NCBI GenBank assembly: GCA_944349515.1
Contig: CALVNE010000064.1
Span: 1 to 43,018, forward strand
From: an uncultured Clostridia bacterium
Lineage (GTDB): Bacteria; Bacillota; Clostridia; Christensenellales; UBA1242
Reading direction: 5' to 3'
Length of the DNA stretch: 43,018 nucleotides
Part shown: piece after piece, positions 24,481 through 34,232 of the stretch
Position numbering within the stretch: position 1 is the stretch's first letter
Layout: each line of letters starts with the position of its first letter
Notes under the pieces: model-generated
Database searches by the model: none
Told to the model about the DNA's origin: nothing
What the model saw: the letters and a program-made list of their open reading frames with translations, nothing else
Made by a program: the position numbers and the translations under genes

Positions 24481-24786
24481 TTATGAAAAGATAAAATCAC
24501 GAAGGTTTCCCTTTATGCCTTCTCCAATCTCCTGAAATACGACAAAGAGAAACAGTGCCGCATAGATCGCCAAGCCGATTCCCACAAGAAAGGCGAGTTG
24601 CAACCACAGGGACTGAAAAACACAATAAATACTGCACCCGATGATATACAGAATCAGTGCGCCTATGAAAAAGGACGACAGCTCAAAGGCGATTTTCGCC
24701 AACAAGCAAACAATACCTAAAACCAGTAATACCGGCAATGCAATCAGTTTTAAGATAATCTTCAAGAAAAAACCAAGGATTCTCAC
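24481..24786 (-). CDS. Small multi-pass membrane protein of the mobilisation operon, 101 aa
   Basis: Very hydrophobic, with three predicted membrane helices (about residues 5-26, 32-52 and 60-88). I place the start at the GTG at 24784-24786, because AAAGGAG lies 9 bases upstream. The longer frame from 24876 would add a non-hydrophobic leader with no ribosome site. The gene sits between mobC and the relaxase gene; similar small membrane proteins occupy this place in related ICEs. It may help dock the relaxosome at the membrane, but that is inference from position only. Confidence 0.7.
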   Translation of the reverse strand: MRILGFFLKIILKLIALPVLLVLGIVCLLAKIAFELSSFFIGALILYIIGCSIYCVFQSLWLQLAFLVGIGLAIYAALFLFVVFQEIGEGIKGNLRDFIFS

Positions 24787-24891
24787 GGTCACACACTCCT
24801 TTCTGTTTTTATTGTACCGCCTTACAGCTGATAACACAATGATGTCAATATGTACGGCTGCGGCATTTTCTGCCACAGCCCTTTTTTATGA

Positions 24892-25224
24892 TTACTGAAT
24901 ACTGGACAGGCGCACCAGCACCTCCTTCATATCTGTCCAGATTTCCTCCAATCGTTCCTGCAAATCCCTGATGTCCGACTCATAAATATTGCCGGTTTCA
25001 TTGGCTCTTTTAGCATACTGATTCAGGTTGTTGCTGCATCTCCTCAGAAGGGAAACCAGCTCTTTCACATCCTGTAAATCCAGATTGATGCAGTATCCAT
25101 CCAGAGCCATCTTCCTGAGATATGCCCCCATGCTCCGGATACCCAGCTCATTCATTTTTTCATGGATTCGCTGCACTTCCTCTTTCGATGCCAGGAAGTG
25201 AACATCCTGATCCCGTCTGCCCAT
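24892..25224 (-). CDS. mobC: MobC-like relaxosome accessory protein, 110 aa
   Basis: Small DNA-binding mobilisation protein. The N-terminus resembles a ribbon-helix-helix (DVHFLASKEEVQRIHEKM, then MGAYLRKMALDGY), followed by the MobC signature region LVSLLRRCSNNLNQYAKRAN at about residues 56-75 and a terminal helix. The ATG overlaps the stop codon of the giant upstream gene by one base (TAATG), showing translational coupling. It assists the relaxase in opening the oriT. Length and order are typical of this ICE family. Confidence 0.88.
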   Translation of the reverse strand: MGRRDQDVHFLASKEEVQRIHEKMNELGIRSMGAYLRKMALDGYCINLDLQDVKELVSLLRRCSNNLNQYAKRANETGNIYESDIRDLQERLEEIWTDMKEVLVRLSSIQ

Positions 25225-28200
25225 TACAGCACCTCCTCACGCCCACCAGATGCCCGATACGGAGGAATATGCTCTGACTTGGCTTTCAGATCTGCCAGCA
25301 CAGAAGGTTTATCCGCCTGTTCTGCTTCCTCACGCTCCGGCATGGAGTCCTCCATATTAAGAGCCGCATCCAGTTCTGCCAGACGAGCACTTTTTTCAGC
25401 AAGCTCCGCTTCCTGCGGGAAGGGTTTCCCCAGTTCCGCTCTGGTCGCTTCCTGCTGATTTTGAAGATTGGTGAGCTGTTCATGGGCTTTCTCCAGCTTC
25501 TCAGGGATGCTGGAGAGGGCATTGTCCAGTCGGATGATATTTCCCCTGGCATCAGTTCCAAGCGATACACGATGGCTTACAGCGCCTTTCAGGGTAATAT
25601 CAAAGTCATGCCGGAAACTGTCAAAGGAAAGTTCCATCTGAAAGCCACGATAACTGCCAAGAGGGATTGGCTCGGTCGTTTTCATCTCCTTGCAGGCGGC
25701 AAGAATCATTTCACCGGCATCCTCTTTTTCCGTATAGTGCTTGCCCAAAATTTCCATACCGCAGAATCCTTCCGCAATCTGGGGATGAGCTGTAACCGTT
25801 TGGATGTCTGCTTCAAAGCCACGAATATAGCCTGTCTGCCTTTCAATCTCCGCAGGGAAGTATTTCAGGAGTTTATCTTCCATGCGATACTGCTGGCTCT
25901 GATGGTCGGCTTTTAGAACCTTAAGCCTTGCCACATCAATGTCCAAGTCCATTTTCTCTTTAATCAGCGGATTCCCGGCACATAGAGCCTTAATTTCGGC
26001 ATAGGACAGAGCTTGCTCGTCTACATCGTCACAGGAACGGACAGGCGATTTCGAGGTCATAATCTGAGAAATGAATTTTTGCTTGTTTTCCAGTGTCTGA
26101 TAAAGATACGCATCAAAAGTTCCCTCGGTTACATACTGATAGATCTGCACCTCCTTGTTTTGGTTGCCCTGACGGATAATTCGACCATTTCGCTGGGTCA
26201 TATCAGAGGGACGCCAGCCCACATCCAAGTGATGAAGCGCCACCAGGCGATCCTGGCAGTTTGTTCCGGCTCCCATTTTCTGTGTACTGCCCATCAGCAC
26301 ACGAACCTGACCAGTACGCACCTTTGCAAACAGTTCTTTTTTCTTTGCTTCAGAATCTGCATCGTGAATAAATGCAATTTCTTTCTCTGGCACACCGGCT
26401 GCTACCAGCTTCGCCTTGATGTCATCATAGACATTAAACGTGCCATCGTTTTTCGGGGTGGAGAGGTCACAGAACAGAAGCTGGGTCAGCCTGTCAGCCT
26501 TTCCTTCTTCCCAAATCCGCAGCACATTTTGCACACAGGAATTGAGCTTACTTTCTGGGTCATCCGGCAACAGTGGATTGATTAAACGCTGATCTAACCC
26601 CAACTTTCTTCCATCGCCGGTAATCTTGAGCATATTGTCCTCGGATGGGTCAACCATACCGGAATGAACCGCCGCTGCACGTTCCGAAAGGTCTGCTACC
26701 ATGTCTTGCTGATAATCAGAAGGCTGCACAACAACCGTTTCAAATTTCGCATCCGGCACTGGGAGATGAAGCTGGTCGGAGGTTTTAATATCCGCAACTT
26801 CCTTAAACATATTCATGAGTTCCGGAAGGTTAAAAAACTTTGCAAATCTGGTTCTGGCACGATAGCCGGTTCCTTCCGGAGCCAACTCAATAGCGGTGGT
26901 TGTTTCACCAAAGGTAGATGCCCAGCAGTCAAAATGGGTCAGATTCTTCTTTTGAAGTGTCCCGTACTGAAGGTATCGCATAACCGTATAAAGCTCCGTC
27001 ATGGAGTTCGATACGGGAGTACCTGTTGCAAAGATAACGCCACGCCCGCCGGTCAATTCATCCATATAGCGGCACTTCATAAACATATCCGAAGATTTCT
27101 GTGCTTCCGAAGTGGAAAGACCAGCAACATTCCTCATTTTTGTGTACAAAAAGAGGTTTTTGAAAGCGTGGCTTTCATCTACAAACAGCCGATCAACGCC
27201 CAGCTGTTCAAAGGTAACAACATCATCCTTTCTGTCAGTAGAGAGAAGTTTATCCAGTCTGGTTTGCAGGGATTTTCTCGTTTTCTCCATCTGTTTGATG
27301 GTGAAATTCTCGCCGTTCTGATATTTGAGTTCTGCAATCGCTCCCTCAATCTCATCAATCTGTTCCCGTAGCTGGCGCTCCTGACGTTCCGGAGAAAGAG
27401 GGATTTTTTCAAACTGACTGTGACCGATAATGACTGCATCATAGTCACCGGTGGCAATTCTCGCACAGAATTTCTTGCGGTTTGCCGTTTCAAAATCCTT
27501 TTTGGTTGCCACCAGAAGTTTGGCACTGGGATACAGATGAAGAAACTCATTTGCCCACTGCAAGGTCAGATGGTTGGGAACAACAAACAATGCCTTCTGG
27601 CTCAGTCCCAGGCGTTTACTTTCCATAGCGGAAGCCGCCATTTCAAAGGTTTTGCCCGCACCAACCTCATGTGCCAACAGGGTATTCCCACCATACAGCA
27701 CATGGGCAATGGCATTTCGCTGGTGTTCCCGAAGGGTTATATCGGGATTCATGCCACCAAATCGGATATGGCTGCCATCGTATTCACGAGGTCTGGTGGA
27801 GTTAAACAGTTCATTATACTTGGTCACAAGTGCTTCACGGCGGTGCGGGTCTTTCCAAATCCAGTCCCGGAACGCATCCTTGATTGCCTGTTGTTTCTGC
27901 TGTGCCAGAGTAGTTTCCTTTTTGTTCAGCACACGCTTCTGCTTGCCATCCGCATCCTCAATGGTGTCGTAGATACGAATATCTTTCAGATTCAGAGTTT
28001 CCTCCAAAATGCGGTAGGCGTTGGCACGTTCCGTACCATAGGTCGTGTATGCTGCCACATCATTTTGGCTCGGAGAACTCTTTCCGTTGATTCTCCATTC
28101 TGCTGTCAGTTCCGAAAACTTGACCTCAATCGTGCGGCGGAGATAATACGGGGTTTCAAAAGTTTCCTGCATAAACTGCTGGATATAGGCAGGGTCAATC

Positions 28201-31200
28201 CAGGTTGCGCCCAGACGGACATCAATCTCAGAAGCATCCAAATCCTTTGGCTGTGCCTTTTCCAGTGCCTGCACATTGATTTCAAAAGAACTGTCTTTCT
28301 GTGCCGCCATCTGTGCAATCCTCAGCTTACTTCGTACATCGCCGGAGAGATACTCATCAGCTGTCTGCCAGCCTGAAACAGGGTCATCCGGAGCCATCGG
28401 GTCTTTGAAAATCACACCTTGCAGCTCAGTTTTAATGGAATCATATTCGCCGGGAGTCCCCAGCAGTTCTGCCATATAGGGCAAATCCACCTTGCCATGC
28501 TCACCAATAGAAATCGCCAGTGCTTCAGACGGTGTATCCACGCTGTTCACTTTACGTTCCGGTTTAATGGTACGCTTAGTGAACATATCCGCTTTGCTCT
28601 TGAGATGACCATCCTCATCCAAGTTTTCCAGTGAACACAGAAGATAATAGCTGGAATCATCAGCAAAAGCCTGACTGTTGGCTCTGTTGTTGATTAACCC
28701 ATTTTTTGCGGTAAACGCATCATAAGCAGTATTTAGCTCTGCCTGTTTTGCCTGAATCATATCATCCGGATAGTCCTCCAGCTGATATTCAATCAGTTCA
28801 TTTACAATGCGGCGAAGTTCCACCATGCCGCTGACACGTTCTTTGGCTTTGTCGTTCAGCTCTACCAGACGCATGACAGAGTTTTCCCGGAAATATACCT
28901 CACCGTCTACAACCGTGTAGGAGAAGTTTTTCACATCTGGGCGGGCAGGAATGGTAATCTGTTCTTTTTCCTGCCTGTCTGCTTCTTCAGTTAGCTCCGC
29001 AGGAGCATAAGTGCCACCGATACGGGTAACAGCTTCACGAAGAAGGTCAGCCAGTTCCATATCTTCACGGGGACGGACTGTGAGATCATCCTTACCATAT
29101 TGGGTACTTTCCATAGAAAGTTCTCCCAAAACCATTTCCGGATGCTCTACAAAGTAGCTGTTCATGGTGTAACCGTCCGGTGTAGTATTCAGCTGCACCC
29201 AGTCCGGCATGATGTCGATGGGGTGGTCACGCTTTTGCAGAAAGATGATGTCAGATACAACCTCTGTACCGGCGTTTGCCTTAAATGCCGTATTGGGCAG
29301 TCTAATGGCTCCCAAGAGTTCCGCTCTCTGTGCCATATATTTTCTGGCATCAGAATTTTTTGAGTCCATCGTAAAACGGCTGGTCACAAATGCAACCACA
29401 CCGCCCGGACGAACCTGATCGAGCGTTTTTGCAAAAAAATAGTTATGAATAGAGAACCCCAACTTATCATAGGGCTTATCCGAAACCTTATAGTTGCCGA
29501 ACGGAACGTTGCCGACTGCCAAATCATAAAAATCCCGGCGATCCGTAGTTTCAAAGCCCGCCACCTTGATTTCAGCGTTAGGATAGAGTTTCTGAGCGAT
29601 ACGCCCACTGATGGAGTCCAACTCCACTCCATAGAGATTGCTGTTTCGCATGGCGTCAGGGAGCATACCGAAAAAGTTACCGATACCCATTGCAGGTTCC
29701 AGAATATTTCCTGTTTCAAATCCCATCTGTCCGACCGCATCATAGATGGCACGAATGACGGTAGGACTGGTATAGTGGGCATTCAGGGTACTAGCTCGTG
29801 CTGCGGCATATTCTTCCGGAGACAGGGCTGTATAAAGTTCTCTGAACTCCTCAGCCCAGCTTGCCTTGTTTTCATCAAAAGCATCTGCGAGTCCACCCCA
29901 ACCGACATATTGGGAAAGGATTTCCTGTTCTTCCGGAGTAGCATTTCGCTCATCAAACTCCAATTCTTTTAGGACACGGATTGCATCCATATTGGCTCTG
30001 AATTTTGCTTTCGCTCCGCCCTCGCCAAGATGGTCATTTGTGATGTGAAAATTGATTGCTGGAATATCGGGACTTTCCTTTGTTTGAATCGCAGTTTCAA
30101 TTTTTTGAACCAAGTCCAGAATCTCAGGGTTTTCCCAACCAGCAACTTTTGTGTAGTCCTGGACAAGTTTATCTTCGCCATCTTTACACTGAATCAGATC
30201 CAGGCTACCGGGGAATGGAGTCCGTGTGTTTTGCACTCCCAGAGCTTTCATTCTTTCAGATGGAAGGGACTGGTATGCTCTCATTGCGTCCTCGAATGTG
30301 CTGTACTCCTTGAGCTGAAGCGCCCCTCGAACCTGCAAATCTTCTACCACATAGTAATGGTCGATAAAATGTTCCGGCTCAGCTGTGGCAACAGTTTTTT
30401 CCGATTCTTCACCTGAAATAAATCGGGCATTGCGTTCATCCTGTCTTAAAAGGCGTTCAAAATTCTCTTTGCTTTCTGCCCGATAAATTGGGTACACCAT
30501 TCCTGGAGGCAGCAACTGTACATCAGTAGTTCCAATGGCAGTGATATTGTATGCTTCTCCTTCCAGAAAAACAGTATCGCCCACCTGATATTCCGGTTCC
30601 TGTGTTGCTTCAAATTTAGAGCGTTCATTGTACAGCCACTCCGCAGCTTCTTTTTCGGAAACCGCCTTTTTGACCTCCTGTAAATAATCATTTGCCTGCC
30701 ATTCGCTATCAAATTCCTCTGTTACACCATCCTCATCTACATAATAATCGCCTGTTTGGTCATCCCAGATGGCATACGCAATTTTTGAACCACGATCAAC
30801 ATCTATTACAAAAAATCTCTCATAAGGTTCTTCTTCAGCAGCAATGGCTTCTGCATCTCGCATGACCTGTGCAACAAACGGGCTTTCCTCTGCTTCATCC
30901 ACAGTGGGAGCTTCTTCCTCTAAGTCGATTGCCGGAGCATCTTCTACACGGAAGCCTCTCGGCGGCGAGTCGAGTTCACTGAGAAAGTCCTGTGGGATGG
31001 TTTTTCCCTGTTCGTCCCGGTACAGAACCACAGTGAGCGGAACACCATAGAATGTCTCATCCTCAATTTTTTTCATAAACCGTTCCGGATCAGTATATTC
31101 AATAACTTCACCCGGTCTGCCATTTGTTCCAAGATATTCAATGCGTCCCACGGGCTTCGGCTCGTTTTCTACATCTGGTACACGTTCTCGTTGAACCTCT

Positions 31201-33395
31201 TTCAGTGCTTCAGGGGAAATATAACGCTCCTGCTTAATCAACGAATCAATGCGATTGGCAACCTGTGTCCAGGATAGCTGCACCTTATCACAACCGCTTT
31301 TGGTGTATCGAATTCCTTTGGCATCGTGATCTTCACCACTGCCAGAAGCACCGGAAAGTGCATGAGAGTGACCGCCTGTCCCATACTCATTTTTCAAAAA
31401 ATCCGCCTTTTCTTTTGCAGAATGTTCTTCCTGCCAATATTCATAGATACGGACTTTTCCACCGGAGAAACCACTGCCTCCGGAAAGGGATTCATTGATT
31501 TCATCATCGGTAATGAACTGACGGACAATCGGGGGCATAGTCATACTGCTCTGGTATTCTCTGAGCGGCAGATCAAGCTCCTCCAACCGCTGTGCCAGGC
31601 GTTCCAGCTTATGATAATGGAATCGCAGCAAAGAAGAATCCTCATTGTGTGCCTGTAAAAAGTTCTGATATTCAGCTTTCAGTCCGGCTCTAAATTGACT
31701 GTCATTCAACTTTTGAGCCAGCTCTGCCGTTTCTGCCGGAAATCCCACGCTACGGACTTCCTGTAAAGACGGGAAGAAGCCTTGTTCTCTGGCATTATCA
31801 GAAAGATCATGATACAAATACCAAAAAGATTCTGCGATCTTTGTTCGCTCATAACCCGGAGCCTCCACCAGCTCTACATTGGTTGCGTACTCGCCATTCT
31901 CCAGCAACTTACCGATACGCTCGGCGGCTTCCTGCCAGGATACGATCTGTCTGGACGGTGCAAAACAGGCAGTCTTTCCTCTAGCAAGATGAATACACTG
32001 CTCATCAAACCATGCGCTAACCTCATGCCCATCCAATTTAAAGCCATTGCTGCCACGATAGAGTTCAGGCAGACGCTTTGCAATCTCCTCTGTGGATTTT
32101 CCTTTCATATATTCCAGTGCCACCATCATTCGGAGATTAGCTTCATTTCCGCCAACAGTGAGCACCTGGTCGATCTGATTTTCAGATAAAGAAAAAGCAG
32201 AGAGCGTTTTGCTCTCTGCTTCGTCAATAAAGCTGATTTGTTCTGATTCTGAAAGGAAAAGGTTCAAACTCAGCTGTTGATAAGCTCCGCTGTCACGATT
32301 TCCTCTGCCTGTGCTTTCAGGCTGTTCATGTGCTGCACCCATGCCATCTGCCGTGTCGCTTTGTCCGGTGCCGGATTCTTCTCCAGCAGTTCTGTCATCA
32401 GCTGCTCCACTCTGCGGTGCGCTGTCTCGTCGATCTCCTGGAGATGCGGGAACAGCTGCTCGCTGAGAATCAGGTCGTTCAGCAACATCGGGTTGTTCTC
32501 TTGCAGAAACGCCCTCCGCATTCTGCCATACTTGCCCAACGGTTTCGTTTCGGTGTTCTTCAGTTCGATGTCCGGAATCCGGTAATCCCCGACCTGTGTG
32601 TAAGTCATTTCGTTCATAATCATGGCTCCTTTCCACGGTTTTTGTCTGTTCAAAGGCTTCTATGGCTTTTTCGATTTCTCCAAACATTCGAGAGCTGACT
32701 GCATTGACCGCCGTACCAAGAGCATTTACCGTTTGACGGGTATTAAAGTCGAATATATTTTGAAAATCTTCATGCTCAAAATAGTTATCCGGATTCTCGG
32801 TAATACGGCTGTACATCGCATAGGAGACACTATTTGTCACTGCGGTCTTAAATGCCACCTCGATGTTATATTCATCATACTCCTCAAGGAAACTATCTGC
32901 AACGATGTCGAGGATCGGCTTTTTGAAATCGTCCCAATACTCTCTAGCAAGGTTGATTGCGATATTTTCCAGCTGATATTCCAGAATTCCCTCTGACGGA
33001 ACCTGAAAGACACGCTCCATCTCATCCATTACAAAACGGCGGTTTTCATCGGTCACTCTCCACGGTGTAATAGGCGGGGAAGAACGACGCACACCTGTAT
33101 CAGCCACATCAAAGACATACCGCAGGTACGGTTTATTCTGGTTCATCACAAAAAGGGCAATACCAGTGGAACCCCTTTTCACATAGCGTCGATACTGCTC
33201 TGTGTTCCATTCCTCATAAGGTTTGCACAGGGTAGCATTGGGACGCTGTGCATAAATCATCACCTGTTCCGGATAGGTGAAATCATAGTTTCGAGCCATC
33301 GTCGCCAGAAAAGAAGTCCAATTTTCTCGGTTGGCAGTGATTTTATGGATTGTTTCTCTTGCCACACCGGAATAATACCTCTCTTTCGGATTCAT
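25224..33395 (-). CDS. Giant ArdC-like/N6-methylase/SNF2-helicase fusion protein, 2723 aa
   Basis: One uninterrupted frame. Domains in order: an ArdC-like N-terminus (about 1-130, with RYYSGVARETI and MIYAQRPNATLC); a helical part to about 255; a disordered Gly/Asp/Glu/Arg-rich linker (about 260-376) that overlaps a second gene; several small ICE-type modules; an adenine methylase with catalytic motif NVPF at Asn1296; and a SNF2-like helicase with HEVGAGKT (Lys1915), DESH at 2073-2076 and a C-terminal NGRIIRQGNQ motif near 2400. Such proteins are thought to protect incoming ICE DNA from restriction and to process it. The ATG follows GGAGGG. It lies in the operon between TTRAP and mobC. Confidence 0.88.
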   Translation of the reverse strand: MNPKERYYSGVARETIHKITANRENWTSFLATMARNYDFTYPEQVMIYAQRPNATLCKPYEEWNTEQYRRYVKRGSTGIALFVMNQNKPYLRYVFDVADTGVRRSSPPITPWRVTDENRRFVMDEMERVFQVPSEGILEYQLENIAINLAREYWDDFKKPILDIVADSFLEEYDEYNIEVAFKTAVTNSVSYAMYSRITENPDNYFEHEDFQNIFDFNTRQTVNALGTAVNAVSSRMFGEIEKAIEAFEQTKTVERSHDYERNDLHTGRGLPDSGHRTEEHRNETVGQVWQNAEGVSAREQPDVAERPDSQRAAVPASPGDRRDSAPQSGAADDRTAGEESGTGQSDTADGMGAAHEQPESTGRGNRDSGAYQQLSLNLFLSESEQISFIDEAESKTLSAFSLSENQIDQVLTVGGNEANLRMMVALEYMKGKSTEEIAKRLPELYRGSNGFKLDGHEVSAWFDEQCIHLARGKTACFAPSRQIVSWQEAAERIGKLLENGEYATNVELVEAPGYERTKIAESFWYLYHDLSDNAREQGFFPSLQEVRSVGFPAETAELAQKLNDSQFRAGLKAEYQNFLQAHNEDSSLLRFHYHKLERLAQRLEELDLPLREYQSSMTMPPIVRQFITDDEINESLSGGSGFSGGKVRIYEYWQEEHSAKEKADFLKNEYGTGGHSHALSGASGSGEDHDAKGIRYTKSGCDKVQLSWTQVANRIDSLIKQERYISPEALKEVQRERVPDVENEPKPVGRIEYLGTNGRPGEVIEYTDPERFMKKIEDETFYGVPLTVVLYRDEQGKTIPQDFLSELDSPPRGFRVEDAPAIDLEEEAPTVDEAEESPFVAQVMRDAEAIAAEEEPYERFFVIDVDRGSKIAYAIWDDQTGDYYVDEDGVTEEFDSEWQANDYLQEVKKAVSEKEAAEWLYNERSKFEATQEPEYQVGDTVFLEGEAYNITAIGTTDVQLLPPGMVYPIYRAESKENFERLLRQDERNARFISGEESEKTVATAEPEHFIDHYYVVEDLQVRGALQLKEYSTFEDAMRAYQSLPSERMKALGVQNTRTPFPGSLDLIQCKDGEDKLVQDYTKVAGWENPEILDLVQKIETAIQTKESPDIPAINFHITNDHLGEGGAKAKFRANMDAIRVLKELEFDERNATPEEQEILSQYVGWGGLADAFDENKASWAEEFRELYTALSPEEYAAARASTLNAHYTSPTVIRAIYDAVGQMGFETGNILEPAMGIGNFFGMLPDAMRNSNLYGVELDSISGRIAQKLYPNAEIKVAGFETTDRRDFYDLAVGNVPFGNYKVSDKPYDKLGFSIHNYFFAKTLDQVRPGGVVAFVTSRFTMDSKNSDARKYMAQRAELLGAIRLPNTAFKANAGTEVVSDIIFLQKRDHPIDIMPDWVQLNTTPDGYTMNSYFVEHPEMVLGELSMESTQYGKDDLTVRPREDMELADLLREAVTRIGGTYAPAELTEEADRQEKEQITIPARPDVKNFSYTVVDGEVYFRENSVMRLVELNDKAKERVSGMVELRRIVNELIEYQLEDYPDDMIQAKQAELNTAYDAFTAKNGLINNRANSQAFADDSSYYLLCSLENLDEDGHLKSKADMFTKRTIKPERKVNSVDTPSEALAISIGEHGKVDLPYMAELLGTPGEYDSIKTELQGVIFKDPMAPDDPVSGWQTADEYLSGDVRSKLRIAQMAAQKDSSFEINVQALEKAQPKDLDASEIDVRLGATWIDPAYIQQFMQETFETPYYLRRTIEVKFSELTAEWRINGKSSPSQNDVAAYTTYGTERANAYRILEETLNLKDIRIYDTIEDADGKQKRVLNKKETTLAQQKQQAIKDAFRDWIWKDPHRREALVTKYNELFNSTRPREYDGSHIRFGGMNPDITLREHQRNAIAHVLYGGNTLLAHEVGAGKTFEMAASAMESKRLGLSQKALFVVPNHLTLQWANEFLHLYPSAKLLVATKKDFETANRKKFCARIATGDYDAVIIGHSQFEKIPLSPERQERQLREQIDEIEGAIAELKYQNGENFTIKQMEKTRKSLQTRLDKLLSTDRKDDVVTFEQLGVDRLFVDESHAFKNLFLYTKMRNVAGLSTSEAQKSSDMFMKCRYMDELTGGRGVIFATGTPVSNSMTELYTVMRYLQYGTLQKKNLTHFDCWASTFGETTTAIELAPEGTGYRARTRFAKFFNLPELMNMFKEVADIKTSDQLHLPVPDAKFETVVVQPSDYQQDMVADLSERAAAVHSGMVDPSEDNMLKITGDGRKLGLDQRLINPLLPDDPESKLNSCVQNVLRIWEEGKADRLTQLLFCDLSTPKNDGTFNVYDDIKAKLVAAGVPEKEIAFIHDADSEAKKKELFAKVRTGQVRVLMGSTQKMGAGTNCQDRLVALHHLDVGWRPSDMTQRNGRIIRQGNQNKEVQIYQYVTEGTFDAYLYQTLENKQKFISQIMTSKSPVRSCDDVDEQALSYAEIKALCAGNPLIKEKMDLDIDVARLKVLKADHQSQQYRMEDKLLKYFPAEIERQTGYIRGFEADIQTVTAHPQIAEGFCGMEILGKHYTEKEDAGEMILAACKEMKTTEPIPLGSYRGFQMELSFDSFRHDFDITLKGAVSHRVSLGTDARGNIIRLDNALSSIPEKLEKAHEQLTNLQNQQEATRAELGKPFPQEAELAEKSARLAELDAALNMEDSMPEREEAEQADKPSVLADLKAKSEHIPPYRASGGREEVL
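32270..32617 (-). CDS. tnpV: TnpV-like protein nested in another frame of the giant methylase gene, 115 aa
   Basis: Read on the same strand as the giant gene but shifted by one base, wholly inside it. The product has the TnpV pattern: MTYTQVGDYRIP at the start, PLGKYGRMRRAFL at about residues 24-36, LSEQLFPHLQEIDE, and the ending NSLKAQAEEIVTAELI. A strong ribosome site AAAGGAG (32626-32632) lies 8 bases before the ATG at 32617, so it should be translated on its own. In the giant protein the same bases encode low-complexity residues 260-376. The overlap region is GC-rich (38 G+C in bases 32401-32460). The function of TnpV is unknown; it recurs in Firmicute mobile elements. Confidence 0.8.
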   Translation of the reverse strand: MNEMTYTQVGDYRIPDIELKNTETKPLGKYGRMRRAFLQENNPMLLNDLILSEQLFPHLQEIDETAHRRVEQLMTELLEKNPAPDKATRQMAWVQHMNSLKAQAEEIVTAELINS

Positions 33396-33411
33396 TGTTT
33401 CCCTCCAATCT

Positions 33412-33621
33412 TCATAAATCCAGAGAAAGATTCAGCTTTTCAAAGGTTTCATCATCCATATCCGATAATTTCTGCAAAACAGAATTGGTCAAATCCAAAA
33501 GTTCTGTTTCATCCTCCTCAAGCTGTTCTTTCATTTGCTGCAATGCTCCATACAGCCCCATTCTGGTTCCCGGACTGTATAAGAGTATCAGCATTTTTTC
33601 ATCAATGGTTAAATCCATCAT
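33412..33621 (-). CDS. Transposon-transfer assisting family protein (TTRAP), 69 aa
   Basis: Very small acidic helical protein matching the TTRAP pattern: DLTIDEKMLILLYSPGTR at the start, a middle helix with DETELLDLT, and the ending KLSDMDDETFEKLNL. The family recurs next to the giant methylase gene in Firmicute ICEs; a direct role in transfer is assumed from its name and distribution only. It overlaps the preceding gene by 4 bases and ends 16 bases before the giant gene starts, so it is part of the same operon. Confidence 0.75.
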   Translation of the reverse strand: MMDLTIDEKMLILLYSPGTRMGLYGALQQMKEQLEEDETELLDLTNSVLQKLSDMDDETFEKLNLSLDL

Positions 33622-34220
33622 TCCATCTCCCTCTCTGAGTGAGCTTTGGGCGGTTTATGGGGACTATCCAGAACAGGCTGTTCTTTCAGCTGTGCCAGGA
33701 CAGAAGAACGTTCTTCCGTGGCAGGTGCTTTGCCATTATTGATAACGCCATCCAGCATCCCATAATCGTCCTCCATCGCCATCTCTGCATTTTTCAGGTA
33801 GTTCTCCGGCTTCATAAAGCCCTGAAGCTCCTGAAAGCCGATAGAATCCACATAGTGAAAAGATACCACAGCATCGGTTTTCAGTGCCACGATGTCGCTA
33901 ACGGACAGGCTGTGTCCCCGGAAATCCTCTGGACGATCCACATTAAACTTCGTGTACAGTCCTTCCAACATGGCAGTCTGGTCAGTATAAGAGGAGAGCG
34001 GAGCAATATAGACCACATCATAATGGTCGATGTCCGGCTCTTTTCCCTGACGTTTCAGGGCTTCATAGGATTCAAAGCGTTCATAAACTGTTTCGTCTGT
34101 ACGGCGCAGCTGCAAAATCGCATACGCATCCGTGGTGCTGTCCAAAAACGCTTGCAGCTTTTCCTCATTACCGAGATTGCCATCGACTTCATTCCAACGT
34201 TCAATCTTTTCCTGTGACAT
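33618..34220 (-). CDS. YodL-domain/DUF4316 protein, 200 aa
   Basis: ICE backbone protein of unknown function. The N-terminal half fits the YodL domain (AYAILQLRRTDETVYERFES followed by YDVVYIAPL), and the second half fits DUF4316 (HSLSVSDIVALKTDAV, then SFHYVDSIGFQEL). The Pro/Ser-rich tail (about 175-200) resembles tails of other ICE proteins and contains VLAQLKEQP. The ATG follows GGAGG with good spacing. It is coupled to TTRAP by a 4-base overlap. It may bind DNA or the transfer complex; there is no direct evidence. Confidence 0.75.
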   Translation of the reverse strand: MSQEKIERWNEVDGNLGNEEKLQAFLDSTTDAYAILQLRRTDETVYERFESYEALKRQGKEPDIDHYDVVYIAPLSSYTDQTAMLEGLYTKFNVDRPEDFRGHSLSVSDIVALKTDAVVSFHYVDSIGFQELQGFMKPENYLKNAEMAMEDDYGMLDGVINNGKAPATEERSSVLAQLKEQPVLDSPHKPPKAHSEREME

Positions 34221-34232
34221 AGATTATCCTCC

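Noticed and set aside
27179..29782. Other same-strand frames inside the giant methylase gene (27179-27550 and 29384-29782)
   Set aside because: Unlike the nested tnpV, they have no ribosome site and no recognisable protein family.
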